Shown: positions 1 through 7,891 of the stretch, in pieces
Layout: each line of letters starts with the position of its first letter
Numbering within the stretch: position 1 is the first letter of the stretch
Assembly (NCBI RefSeq): GCF_021462825.1
Contig: NZ_JAKEEB010000013.1
Span: 105,406 to 169,405, forward strand
Source: Streptomyces glomeratus
Lineage (GTDB): Bacteria > Actinomycetota > Actinomycetes > Streptomycetales > Streptomycetaceae
Length of the DNA: 64,000 bases
Direction: 5' to 3'
The notes under the pieces: generated by a model
Databases searched by the model: none
The model's input: only the letters and a program-made list of their open reading frames with translations
Told to the model about the DNA's origin: nothing
Program-made: the position numbers and the translations under genes

Positions 1-859
1 TGAAGCGGTAGAACTTCGACCAGCCCTGGGGCGCAAGGAACATCACCGGCACGTTGACCACGAGCCACGCCCCGACGGCGCCCAGCACGGCGGTCGTGAA
101 CTCCCGCCACTTGCCGGCCCGCCAGCACAGCACGAGCAGCGGTCCTAGCACGAGGAACGGATAGAACTTTGCCGCCGTCGCCAGTCCCACCAGGACTCCG
201 AAAGCCAGGGCGCTGCCACGCGACCACATCAGCATCGCGACGGCCAGCAGGGCCACGGCGAGCAGGTCCCAGTTGATGGTCGCCGTCAGCGCGAAGGCGG
301 GCGCGAGAGCGACCAGAAGGCCGTCCCAGGGCCGTCGTCGGTGGATACGCGCGGTGCACACGGCGATGACCACGGCACACACCAGGAGCATCCCGGCGTT
401 GACCATCCAGTAGGTCTGCTCCCGGGACTGGAGGGCGCCGCTGCCCGGTGTCAGCCAGGAAGCGACCTCCATGAACACACCCGTGAGTACCGGGTACTCG
501 AGGTAGTCCATGTCGCCGGGGAGCTTGTCGAAGTAGGGCACGAGCCCATCGGCGAAGCCGCGGCCCTGGTAGAGGTGCGGGATGTCCGAATAGCACGCGT
601 GCGTGTACTGCGAGCTGGCGCCGAAGAACCAGCCGCTGTCGTAGCAGGGCAGCTTCTGGACCATGCCGAGGGCGAACAGGCCGATCGCGACGAGCGCCAC
701 GACCCGCACGGGAGTCCACCAGGACGTCCCGAGCAGTGCGCGTCGTCCGATGGGGCCACCGATCAGCTCGCTCCCGGCCGCGGCGACCTCGTCCTCCCGG
801 GTCGGCCGCACCAGGTCCGGCTCCTGGACGCTCACTCGCATCGTCTCTCCACTGGGCAT
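1..859 (-). CDS. Glycosyltransferase family 87 membrane protein (3' truncated by window edge)
   Basis: The minus strand is open from an ATG at 859 (MPSGETMRVSV...) to the window edge, so about 286 N-terminal residues are visible and the C-terminus is missing. After a roughly 45-residue cytoplasmic start come several hydrophobic segments, for example VVALVAIGLFALGMVQ and LVALAPAFALTATINW, with a loop containing PYFDKLPGDMDYLEYPVLTG. This layout fits the GT87 (DUF2029) family of polyprenol-phosphate-dependent mannosyltransferase-like membrane enzymes. An ATG at 868 is in frame, but an AGG lies about 9 bases before 859, so 859 is preferred. It lies downstream of the penicillin-binding protein gene on the same strand, separated by a hairpin and two parS sites. 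The donor and acceptor cannot be told from the sequence. Confidence 0.85.
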   Translation of the reverse strand, partial: MPSGETMRVSVQEPDLVRPTREDEVAAAGSELIGGPIGRRALLGTSWWTPVRVVALVAIGLFALGMVQKLPCYDSGWFFGASSQYTHACYSDIPHLYQGRGFADGLVPYFDKLPGDMDYLEYPVLTGVFMEVASWLTPGSGALQSREQTYWMVNAGMLLVCAVVIAVCTARIHRRRPWDGLLVALAPAFALTATINWDLLAVALLAVAMLMWSRGSALAFGVLVGLATAAKFYPFLVLGPLLVLCWRAGKWREFTTAVLGAVGAWLVVNVPVMFLAPQGWSKFYRF

Positions 860-895
860 GGGGGCCATCCTGCCGCATGCACCTAGGAAAAAGCG

Positions 896-930
896 GAGGG
901 CCGCCCCACCTGATCGGTGGGACGGCCCTC
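896..930 (-). terminator. Hairpin terminator after the class A PBP gene
   Basis: GAGGGCCG(C)CCCACC is followed by a five-base loop and GGTGGG(A)CGGCCCTC, a stem of about 14 pairs with one internal mismatch. It sits between the PBP stop and the GT87 start, both on the minus strand, so it probably ends the PBP transcript. Confidence 0.65.
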
Positions 931-940
931 TTCGGGCCCT

Positions 941-954
941 GTTTCACGTGAAAC
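941..954. other. parS: parS site (ParB-binding centromere element)
   Basis: Exact 14-bp palindrome GTTTCACGTGAAAC. It is the first of a close pair 19 bp apart in the PBP/GT87 intergenic space. ParB loads here to organise the origin region for segregation. Confidence 0.95.
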
Positions 955-959
955 GGAGA

Positions 960-973
960 GTTTCACGTGAAAC
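960..973. other. parS: parS site
   Basis: Exact GTTTCACGTGAAAC, the second of the pair. It lies 14 bp from the PBP stop codon and outside coding sequence. Confidence 0.95.
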
Positions 974-987
974 ACGGTCGGTGACGG

Positions 988-3627
988 CTAACCGTTCGGG
1001 CCGCCGAAGATCCCACCATTGCCATTGCCTCGGCTGTTTCCGGTCCCGAAGGTCTCGGTCGGGCTCGAGGTCACCCCGCCCGTACTGCCGGCGTCGGTGC
1101 CGCCGCCGTTGGCACCACCGTTGTCGTTACCGCAGTTCCAACGGAAGTTGCCGCAGGTGTCGCTGGGCGTCGGCGTAGGGGAGATGAGCGTCTCACTCGG
1201 CGTCGGGGTCGGCGTCGGGCTCGATGTGATGCTCGGCGTGGGCGTGGCGGTCACGCTCGGGCTCGGGGTGTCGTTCACGACCACACCGATGGGCTCGGGT
1301 GTCGGGAAGGTCTTCACCGGCTCGTTCTTGAGCGCCTGAAGCATGTAGTCGTGCCAGATCTCGGCCGGGAACGAGGCGCCGTGGATCTCCTTCTTGCCGC
1401 CTGTTCCATACATCTTCAGGAACTCACGCGACTTGTTGTTCTCGTTGTCGTCCATCCGGAACATGTCGATCGCGGTCGCCAGCTGAGGGGTGTACCCGAC
1501 GAACCATGCGGACTTGTTGCCGTCCGTGGTACCGGTCTTGCCCGCGACCTCGCGGCCGGGCAGCTGCGCGGCGGTGCCGGTGCCCTTGTCGACCACGGTC
1601 CTCAGGACGTCGGTCACGTTGTCGGCGACCTTCGAGGTGAAGGCCTCCTGGGGCTTGCTCTTGTGCTGGAAGACCGTGCCGTCCTGGTTCGTGACCTTCT
1701 GGACCGAGTACGGGTCGTTCTGCTGACCACTGGCCGCGAAGGTGGCGTAGGCGCCGGCCATACGAATGGCACTGGGATCGGAGGTTCCGATGGAGAACGA
1801 CGGGTAGTTGGCGCTCGCGAGACTGGTCTTGAGGATGCCCGCGCTCAGAGCCGCCTCCTTGACCTTGTCCAGACCGACATCCATGCCGAGCTGGACATAG
1901 GCGGAGTTCACCGAGTACTGCATGGCCTCACGAAGATCGATCTTGTAGTCCGGCGGGTGGCCCACCGACTCGTTGCCGTCATTCGCCTGCAGCCACTCCT
2001 CGCCCTTCTCGTTCTTCCAGATCTCGCGGTTGTACTCCCTGATCTTCAGCTTGTTCTGACCGCTGTAGAGGCTCTTCGGCGAGACGATGGTGCGTTCGTC
2101 CTGTGCCTGCGACTCGCCGAGATCCGGGTTGCGCTTGCCCCACGACATCGCCGCCGCCAGCACGAACGGCTTGAACGTGGAGCCCACCTGCGCACCGGTC
2201 TGGTCGGCGTTGTTGGTGAAGTGCTTGGTCGCATCCTCACCGCCGTAGATGGCCTTGATGGCACCGGTGGACGGATCCACGGAAGCTCCGCCGAACTGGA
2301 CGTATTTGTCCGTTTTCGGGCGCAGTTTCGGTTTGATGTTGGCCTTCTGCACGTTCTTGACGGCGGTCTCGAGCTGGCGGACCTTCGTCTTGTCGAAGGT
2401 GGTGTAGATCGAGTAGCCGCCCCGTTGCAGGTCGTTGGCCGTGATGTCGGTGTTGTTGATCAGGTAAGCCTTGGCGAGGTCGACGAGATAGCCGGTCTGG
2501 CCGCTCAGCCGGCTGTTCGACCGCGGGTTCTGGACCTTGGGCAGCTTGGTGTACTGGGCCCGCTCCGCCGGGCTCAGATGGCCGTACTCGACCATCTTGT
2601 TCAGGGTGTCCTGCATCTGGAGCAGGGCCCGCCTGCTGTTGGCCTGCGCCGTGGCCTTGGGATCGAGGGACGTCGCCCCGGCCGGGTCGTAGTACGTGGC
2701 GCCCTTGAGCATCGCGGCCAGGAAGGCGCACTCGCCCGCATTCAGATCGGTGGCGTCCTTGTTGAAGTACGCGCGCGAGGCCGCCTGAAGCCCGTAGGCG
2801 CTCCGCCCGTAGTAGGCGGAGTTCAGGTAGCCGGCCATGATGTCTTCCTTGTGGACCTCGGCGCCCACCTTGATCGCGACGAAGATCTCCTTGAACTTCC
2901 TGGAGATCGTCTGCGACTGGTCGTCCAGCATCGCGTTCTTCACGTACTGCTGGGTGATGGTGGAACCGCCCTGCGTCTGACCGCCCCGGGCCATGTTGAA
3001 CAAGGCGCGCGCGATGCCCTTGGGGTCGACGCCGCTGTCGGTCTCGAAGGTCTTGTTCTCCTGGGAGATGACGGCGTACCGCATGTTCTTCGGAATCTGC
3101 GCGTAGTTGATGATCTGGCGGTTGACCTCACCGCCGGTGGCGACCATCTGACTGCCGTCCGACCAGTAGAAGACGTTGTTCTGGGCCTTCGCCGTCTTGG
3201 CCACGTCCGGAATGGTCACCATCGCGTAGCCGACGCCCGCGACGGCCACCATGGTCCCTATGAAGCCGATGAACAGCCCCGTCACCAGCTTCCATGACGG
3301 CACCCAGCGGCCGAAGCCGGACTTGCCCGCTCTCGGGTAGTCGATGAATCGCTTCCGGGGCGGAGGACCGTTGCGCCCCCTGCCCCGGCCGGGCCCGGGG
3401 GCGTCGGCCGTTCTGCGCCGACTGCCACCGCTTCTCTGGGCCGCCCGCCGGGCCTCGGCACGGCCGGCGTACGGGCGCTCTTCTCCTCCCGTTGCATAGG
3501 AGCCGGAAGGAGACCCGGTGGCGCCTCCCGGTGCAGCGCGGCGGCCGGGGGGCGCCGATTGACCGCGTCGGGCCGCGGCACGTCCGCCTCCCTGCGGCTG
3601 CGGCGGTTTGCGACGGTGCTCGCTCAT
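988..3627 (-). CDS. Class A penicillin-binding protein (transglycosylase/transpeptidase)
   Basis: This is an 879-residue bifunctional peptidoglycan synthase. Residues 1-110 form a basic, Gly/Pro/Arg-rich cytoplasmic tail, followed by one membrane anchor (about 112-140, LVTGLFIGFIGTMVAVAG). The GT51 glycosyltransferase domain has ENKTFETDSG around the catalytic Glu190, then GGSTITQQYVKN. The transpeptidase domain carries STFK (Ser483), SVN (572-574) and KTGTT (from 697). The last 90 or so residues are a Thr/Pro/Ser-rich tail with a Cys-containing Gly-rich end, probably cell-wall spanning. The ATG at 3627 (MSEHRRKPPQ) has GAGGAG about 10 bases upstream; the open frame runs 31 codons further without a comparable site. 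It builds and cross-links glycan outside the membrane. Confidence 0.93.
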   Translation of the reverse strand: MSEHRRKPPQPQGGGRAAARRGQSAPPGRRAAPGGATGSPSGSYATGGEERPYAGRAEARRAAQRSGGSRRRTADAPGPGRGRGRNGPPPRKRFIDYPRAGKSGFGRWVPSWKLVTGLFIGFIGTMVAVAGVGYAMVTIPDVAKTAKAQNNVFYWSDGSQMVATGGEVNRQIINYAQIPKNMRYAVISQENKTFETDSGVDPKGIARALFNMARGGQTQGGSTITQQYVKNAMLDDQSQTISRKFKEIFVAIKVGAEVHKEDIMAGYLNSAYYGRSAYGLQAASRAYFNKDATDLNAGECAFLAAMLKGATYYDPAGATSLDPKATAQANSRRALLQMQDTLNKMVEYGHLSPAERAQYTKLPKVQNPRSNSRLSGQTGYLVDLAKAYLINNTDITANDLQRGGYSIYTTFDKTKVRQLETAVKNVQKANIKPKLRPKTDKYVQFGGASVDPSTGAIKAIYGGEDATKHFTNNADQTGAQVGSTFKPFVLAAAMSWGKRNPDLGESQAQDERTIVSPKSLYSGQNKLKIREYNREIWKNEKGEEWLQANDGNESVGHPPDYKIDLREAMQYSVNSAYVQLGMDVGLDKVKEAALSAGILKTSLASANYPSFSIGTSDPSAIRMAGAYATFAASGQQNDPYSVQKVTNQDGTVFQHKSKPQEAFTSKVADNVTDVLRTVVDKGTGTAAQLPGREVAGKTGTTDGNKSAWFVGYTPQLATAIDMFRMDDNENNKSREFLKMYGTGGKKEIHGASFPAEIWHDYMLQALKNEPVKTFPTPEPIGVVVNDTPSPSVTATPTPSITSSPTPTPTPSETLISPTPTPSDTCGNFRWNCGNDNGGANGGGTDAGSTGGVTSSPTETFGTGNSRGNGNGGIFGGPNG

Positions 3628-3920
3628 CGAACGATTACTCCTCGGGCAGGCGCATCGAGCGCCTGGCAACGGCGGCAGGTTTCCGGTCCCCCCCAAGTAC
3701 GGATGCGGTCGTTTTCGCATTCATCCGTACTGCACCGAGGACGAGGACGTCCCCGGGCGCCACTCGGTTCCCGGTGATGTGCATGCCGCACAGACTACGC
3801 ACCGCCAAAACCCGCCGAGTCCTGAAGTTCATCCCAAAACAGGCAACTTGCATCCTGCGAATCGGTGATGTGACCCCGTTCACCCTGCCCCCTCTTGTCG
3901 CACCCGAAGGGGCGTTCTAT

Positions 3921-3953
3921 CGTGCTGATGTATCGAGTCGATACATCAGCACG
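3921..3953. promoter_or_regulatory. 33-bp perfect inverted repeat, probable PadR operator/promoter
   Basis: A perfect palindrome with 16-bp arms around a single central base contains TGATGTATCGA and its complement. It lies 45 bp before the padR-family start, and a TATAAA-like element follows at 3955-3960. PadR proteins commonly bind such ATGTAT-type palindromes at their own promoters, so autoregulation is likely. The rest of the 371-bp gap between the PBP start (3627) and padR (3999) should hold the divergent PBP promoter; I recognise no other element there. Confidence 0.8.
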
Positions 3954-3998
3954 GTATAAAGACCGTACGGACGAGACAGCGGCAGGGAGGAGGCGCAC

Positions 3999-4679
3999 AT
4001 GAGCCGGCGTTCCGGGATCCTCGAGTTCGCCGTCCTCGGTCTGCTCCGCGAGTCCCCGATGCACGGCTATGAGCTGCGTAAACGGCTCAATACGTCACTG
4101 GGTGTATTCCGCGCGTTCAGCTACGGGACGCTCTACCCGTGCCTCAAGACGCTGGTCGCCAACGGCTGGTTGATCGAGGAGACGGGCGATACCAGCGACG
4201 ACGCCCACGCGGCTACACTCGCGGGGCGGCGCGCCAAGATCGTTTACCGGTTGACGGCCGAAGGCAAGGAGCACTTCGAGGAACTGCTCTCCCAGACGGG
4301 GCCCGACGTGTACGAGGACGAGCACTTCGCCGCTCGCTTCGCCTTCTTCGGGCAGACGTCCCGCGACGTGCGCATGCGCGTCCTGGAGGGCCGCCGCAGC
4401 CGGCTGGAGGAACGCCTGGAGAAGATGCGGGCCTCCCTGGCGCGCACCCGGGAGCGTCTCGACGACTACACCCTCGAGCTCCAGCGCCACGGGATGGAGT
4501 CCGTGGAGCGCGAAGTGCGCTGGCTGAACGAGCTCATCGAAAGTGAGCGGGCCGGACGGGACCTCAGGGGTTCCAACGCCGACGGCACCGCTCACGGCAG
4601 CACATCTGGAGAGACGGGCGGCCTGCCCCGGCACCGGGACAGCACCCGGCCGGATCCGTCCGACGACACCACCACGTGA
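3999..4679 (+). CDS. PadR family transcriptional regulator
   Basis: A 226-residue regulator. Residues 1-85 form the PadR winged helix (LEFAVLGLLRESPMHGYELR, then FSYGTLYPCLKTLVANGWL). A basic insert reads RRAKIVYRLTAEGKEHF, and a C-terminal coiled-coil dimerisation helix (about 130-185) carries many Arg/Glu residues. The tail (about 190-226) is polar and looks disordered. The ATG follows GGGAGGAGGCGCAC. A 33-bp perfect palindrome sits just upstream. The inositol-1-phosphate synthase gene starts 44 bp downstream on the same strand, so it may be co-transcribed or be a target. The effector is unknown. Confidence 0.92.
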   Translation: MSRRSGILEFAVLGLLRESPMHGYELRKRLNTSLGVFRAFSYGTLYPCLKTLVANGWLIEETGDTSDDAHAATLAGRRAKIVYRLTAEGKEHFEELLSQTGPDVYEDEHFAARFAFFGQTSRDVRMRVLEGRRSRLEERLEKMRASLARTRERLDDYTLELQRHGMESVEREVRWLNELIESERAGRDLRGSNADGTAHGSTSGETGGLPRHRDSTRPDPSDDTTT

Positions 4680-4723
4680 GGTCCAGTCGGGGCTTCACCT
4701 CGCACACACAGGGAGCAACCGGA

Positions 4724-5806
4724 ATGGGTTCGGTTCGCGTAGCCATCGTCGGCGTGGGCAACTGCGCCGCATCGCTGGTGCAGGGAGTCGAGTACTACAA
4801 GGACGCCGACCCGGCGTCCAAGGTCCCGGGTCTGATGCACGTCCAGTTCGGTGACTACCACGTCCGTGACGTGGAGTTCGTCGCCGCCTTCGACGTGGAC
4901 GCCAAGAAGGTCGGCCTCGACCTGGCGGACGCCATCGGCGCCTCGGAGAACAACACCATCAAGATCTGCGACGTCCCCTCCACCGGCGTGACGGTCCAGC
5001 GCGGCCACACCCTCGACGGTCTCGGCAAGTACTACCGCGCCACCATCGAGGAGTCCGCCGAGGAGCCGGTCGACATCGTCCAGATCCTCAAGGACAAGCA
5101 GGTCGACGTCCTCGTCTGCTACCTGCCCGTCGGCTCCGAGGACGCGGCGAAGTTCTACGCCCAGTGCGCCATCGACGCCAAGGTCGCCTTCGTCAACGCC
5201 CTTCCGGTCTTCATCGCCGGCACCAAGGAGTGGGCCGACAAGTTCACCGAGGCGGGCGTCCCGATCGTCGGTGACGACATCAAGTCGCAGGTCGGCGCCA
5301 CCATCACGCACCGCGTCATGGCGAAGCTGTTCGAGGACCGCGGCGTGATCCTGGACCGCACGATGCAGCTGAACGTCGGCGGCAACATGGACTTCAAGAA
5401 CATGCTCGAGCGCGAGCGCCTGGAGTCCAAGAAGATCTCCAAGACGCAGGCCGTCACCTCCCAGATCCCCGACCGGGACCTCGGCGAGAAGAACGTGCAC
5501 ATCGGCCCGTCCGACTATGTGGCCTGGCTCGACGACCGCAAGTGGGCCTACGTCCGCCTCGAGGGCCGCGCCTTCGGTGACGTCCCGCTGAACCTGGAGT
5601 ACAAGCTCGAGGTCTGGGACTCCCCGAACTCCGCGGGTGTCATCATCGACGCCCTGCGCGCCGCGAAGATCGCCAAGGACCGCGGCATCGGTGGCCCGAT
5701 CCTCTCGGCGTCCTCGTACTTCATGAAGTCCCCGCCGGTCCAGTACTTCGACGACGAGGCCCGCGAGAACGTCGAGAAGTTCATCAAGGGCGAGGTCGAC
5801 CGCTGA
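4724..5806 (+). CDS. ino1: Inositol-1-phosphate synthase (myo-inositol-3-phosphate synthase)
   Basis: This 360-residue enzyme converts glucose 6-phosphate to inositol phosphate with NAD, the first step toward phosphatidylinositol lipids and mycothiol in actinobacteria. The N-terminus has the Rossmann motif VRVAIVGVGNCAASL. The family signatures CYLPVGSEDAAKFYA, PVFIAGTKEWADKF and GDDIKSQVGATITHR are present, and the length is that of the short actinobacterial type. The ATG at 4724 follows GGGAGCAACCGG. A strong hairpin ends the gene. The position right after padR suggests shared transcription. The cofactor and active-site regions look intact. Confidence 0.94.
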   Translation: MGSVRVAIVGVGNCAASLVQGVEYYKDADPASKVPGLMHVQFGDYHVRDVEFVAAFDVDAKKVGLDLADAIGASENNTIKICDVPSTGVTVQRGHTLDGLGKYYRATIEESAEEPVDIVQILKDKQVDVLVCYLPVGSEDAAKFYAQCAIDAKVAFVNALPVFIAGTKEWADKFTEAGVPIVGDDIKSQVGATITHRVMAKLFEDRGVILDRTMQLNVGGNMDFKNMLERERLESKKISKTQAVTSQIPDRDLGEKNVHIGPSDYVAWLDDRKWAYVRLEGRAFGDVPLNLEYKLEVWDSPNSAGVIIDALRAAKIAKDRGIGGPILSASSYFMKSPPVQYFDDEARENVEKFIKGEVDR

Positions 5807-5832
5807 TCCCGGCGTTCACCTGCGCACGGTGA

Positions 5833-5865
5833 AAGGGTCCCCAGGCCATGTGCCCGGGGACCCTT
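5833..5865 (+). terminator. Hairpin terminator after inositol-1-phosphate synthase gene
   Basis: AAGGGTCCCC and GGGGACCCTT form a 10-bp stem around a 13-base loop, 27 bp after the stop and upstream of the MFS gene. Confidence 0.75.
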
Positions 5866-5887
5866 CGGGTATGTGAGGCTGGGGCCC

Positions 5888-7150
5888 ATGTCCGTCGTGC
5901 GCGACCTGAGCGTCCTCCTGCGCTTTCAGGGCTTCCGGCGTCTGCTCGCCGTACGGCTGCTGTCCCAGGGAGCCGACGGTGTCTACCAGGTCGCACTCGC
6001 CGCCTATGTCGTCTTCTCCCCGGAGAAGCAGACCTCCGCCGCGGCCATCGCCTCCGCGATGGCGGTACTGCTCCTTCCGTACTCCCTCGTCGGCCCCTTC
6101 GCGGGAGTCCTGCTGGACCGCTGGCGGCGGCGCCAGGTCTTCCTCTACGGCAACCTGTTGCGCGCCCTGCTCGCCTGCGGCACAGCCGCTCTGATGCTCG
6201 GCCATGTCCCGGACTGGCTCTTCTACGTCTCCGCGCTCTGCGTCACCGCGATCAATCGCTTCATCCTCGCGGGCCTGTCGGCGGCGCTGCCCCACGTGGT
6301 CGACGGCGAACGCCTGGTGATGGCCAACTCGCTCTCCCCGACAGCCGGCACGCTCGCCGCGACCGCGGGCGGTGGACTCGCCTTCCTCGTGCGCCTGGTG
6401 GCCGAGGGCTCCGATGCGGCGGTGGTGCTGCTGGGCGCGACGCTGTATCTGGGCTCGGCCCTCGCCTCGCTCAGCCTGGCACCGGAACTGCTGGGCCCCG
6501 ACCGGGAGTCGGTGTCACCGCGGCTGGGCACGGCTCTCGCCGGCACCCTGCACGCCCTTGTGGCGGGCGTACGCCATCTGGCGGAGCCCCCGCGCCGGGA
6601 GGCCGCCTGGGCGCTCACCGCGATGACGCTGATGCGGTTCTGCTACGGAGCACTGCTCGTCCTGCTGCTCATGTTGTGCCGGTACGCCCTGGCCTCGGAC
6701 TCCGACCACGGCCTCGCCCTGCTGGGGCTGGCGCTGGGGGTGTCCGGTGCCGGTTTCCTCGCCGCGGCCGTGGTGACTCCCTGGGCGGCGGGACGGCTCG
6801 GTCCCGGCCGCTGGATCGTCGTGTGCGCAGCGGGGGCCGCGGTGCTGGAGCCCGCGCTCGGCCTTCCGTTCGCCACCGGGCCCATGCTGGTCGCGGCCTT
6901 CGTCCTGGGGCTGATCACGCAGGGGGCCAAGATCTCCACGGACACGATCGTCCAGTCGGCGGTCGAGGATGCCTTCCGGGGCCGGATCTTCTCGGTGTAC
7001 GACGTACTGTTCAACGCCGCCTTCGTCGGCGCGGCCGGGCTCGCCGCCCTGATGCTGCCTCCTGACGGCCGATCAGCCGCCTTGGTGGTCACGGTCGCCG
7101 TTATCTACGCGGCAGTTGCTACGGCTATGTCCCGCTTCCAACACCGGTAA
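5888..7150 (+). CDS. MFS transporter
   Basis: A 420-residue integral membrane protein with about 12 hydrophobic segments and the MFS loop 2-3 signature GVLLDRWRRRQVFLYGN. The N-terminal MSVVRDLSVLLRFQGFRRLL is typical of the actinobacterial efflux-type MFS group. The ATG at 5888 is preceded by GAGGCTGGGG; a GTG 15 bases earlier is possible but would sit closer to the upstream hairpin. No linked enzyme or regulator indicates the substrate. It stands alone between two terminator-like elements. Confidence 0.88.
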   Translation: MSVVRDLSVLLRFQGFRRLLAVRLLSQGADGVYQVALAAYVVFSPEKQTSAAAIASAMAVLLLPYSLVGPFAGVLLDRWRRRQVFLYGNLLRALLACGTAALMLGHVPDWLFYVSALCVTAINRFILAGLSAALPHVVDGERLVMANSLSPTAGTLAATAGGGLAFLVRLVAEGSDAAVVLLGATLYLGSALASLSLAPELLGPDRESVSPRLGTALAGTLHALVAGVRHLAEPPRREAAWALTAMTLMRFCYGALLVLLLMLCRYALASDSDHGLALLGLALGVSGAGFLAAAVVTPWAAGRLGPGRWIVVCAAGAAVLEPALGLPFATGPMLVAAFVLGLITQGAKISTDTIVQSAVEDAFRGRIFSVYDVLFNAAFVGAAGLAALMLPPDGRSAALVVTVAVIYAAVATAMSRFQHR

Positions 7151-7263
7151 GTGTCACATCAAGGCTACGGAGCCCCCCTGAGCTTCAGTGTGTCAGTGGG
7201 GACCGGTAACTTACGTGCGTCTTACTTCGTACATGACACATCCACATTTGAGGGGACCCCGCA

Positions 7264-7785
7264 GTGACCACTCCGCCGCCCCAGGGCGCGAACCCTTACG
7301 CCCAGCAGCCCGGCGCGCCCATGGAGCAGCAGCCCGGTCAGCCCGGAGTTCCGCCGCAGCAGGCCGGCGGCCCCGGAGCCCCCGGGGCCCCCTACGCCCC
7401 GTTCCCGAACCAGGGAGCTCCCACCCCGATGCCCCCGCAGGCGGGCTCGGGTAAGCGCGCGGGTAAGAAGGCGCTGCGCATTGTCGGTCTCATCATCGTT
7501 GTCGTCATCGGCCTCGGCGTGAAGTTCGGCATCAGCTGGTGGGCGAACCAGACGGATGCGGAGACCACGAAGGTGGGCGCCTGCATGCACAACGAGGGTT
7601 CGAACTCCAAGGCGGACCTGAACGAGGTCGACTGCACCTCCAGTGAGGCCCAGTACAAGGTCGTCCAGAAGTTTGACGACACCACCGACGACAACAAGTG
7701 CGAGGCCGTCAAGGAGGCGACCATCGCCTACGTCCAGTACGGCAACGGCCACGACGTGGTGCTGTGCCTGAAGGAGAACAAGTAA
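7264..7785 (+). CDS. LppU/SCO3897-family membrane-anchored protein
   Basis: A 173-residue protein. Residues 1-60 are Pro/Gln/Gly-rich and low in complexity. A single transmembrane helix spans about 70-93 (ALRIVGLIIVVVIGLGVKFG). An approximately 80-residue outer domain contains four cysteines (107, 124, 146, 168) that could form two disulfides. There is no lipobox, so it is anchored by the helix rather than by lipid. The GTG start is preceded by GAGGGGACCCCGCA. The layout and position match the family known from this locus in Streptomyces; its function is unknown. Confidence 0.82.
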   Translation: MTTPPPQGANPYAQQPGAPMEQQPGQPGVPPQQAGGPGAPGAPYAPFPNQGAPTPMPPQAGSGKRAGKKALRIVGLIIVVVIGLGVKFGISWWANQTDAETTKVGACMHNEGSNSKADLNEVDCTSSEAQYKVVQKFDDTTDDNKCEAVKEATIAYVQYGNGHDVVLCLKENK

Positions 7786-7806
7786 CACCTCGGTCTGCAC
7801 AGACTG

Positions 7807-7842
7807 GGAGGGGCGATGTTTCACGTGAAACATCGCCCCTCC
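7807..7842. other. parS: parS site (7818-7831) inside a 36-bp perfect palindrome
   Basis: Exact GTTTCACGTGAAAC at 7818-7831. The symmetry extends to 18-bp arms (GGAGGGGCGATG on the left and its complement on the right). The convergent genes end at 7785 and 7892, so the palindrome can also act as a bidirectional transcription terminator. Confidence 0.93.
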
Positions 7843-7852
7843 GTGCGTCCTG

Positions 7853-7880
7853 GGTGCATGTTTCACGTGAAACATGCACC
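7853..7880. other. parS: parS site (7860-7873) inside a 28-bp perfect palindrome
   Basis: Exact GTTTCACGTGAAAC at 7860-7873, flanked by GGTGCAT and ATGCACC, 42 bp from the previous parS. It lies immediately before the end of the convergent cca gene. Confidence 0.93.
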
Positions 7881-7891
7881 GGCTCCCCGCC

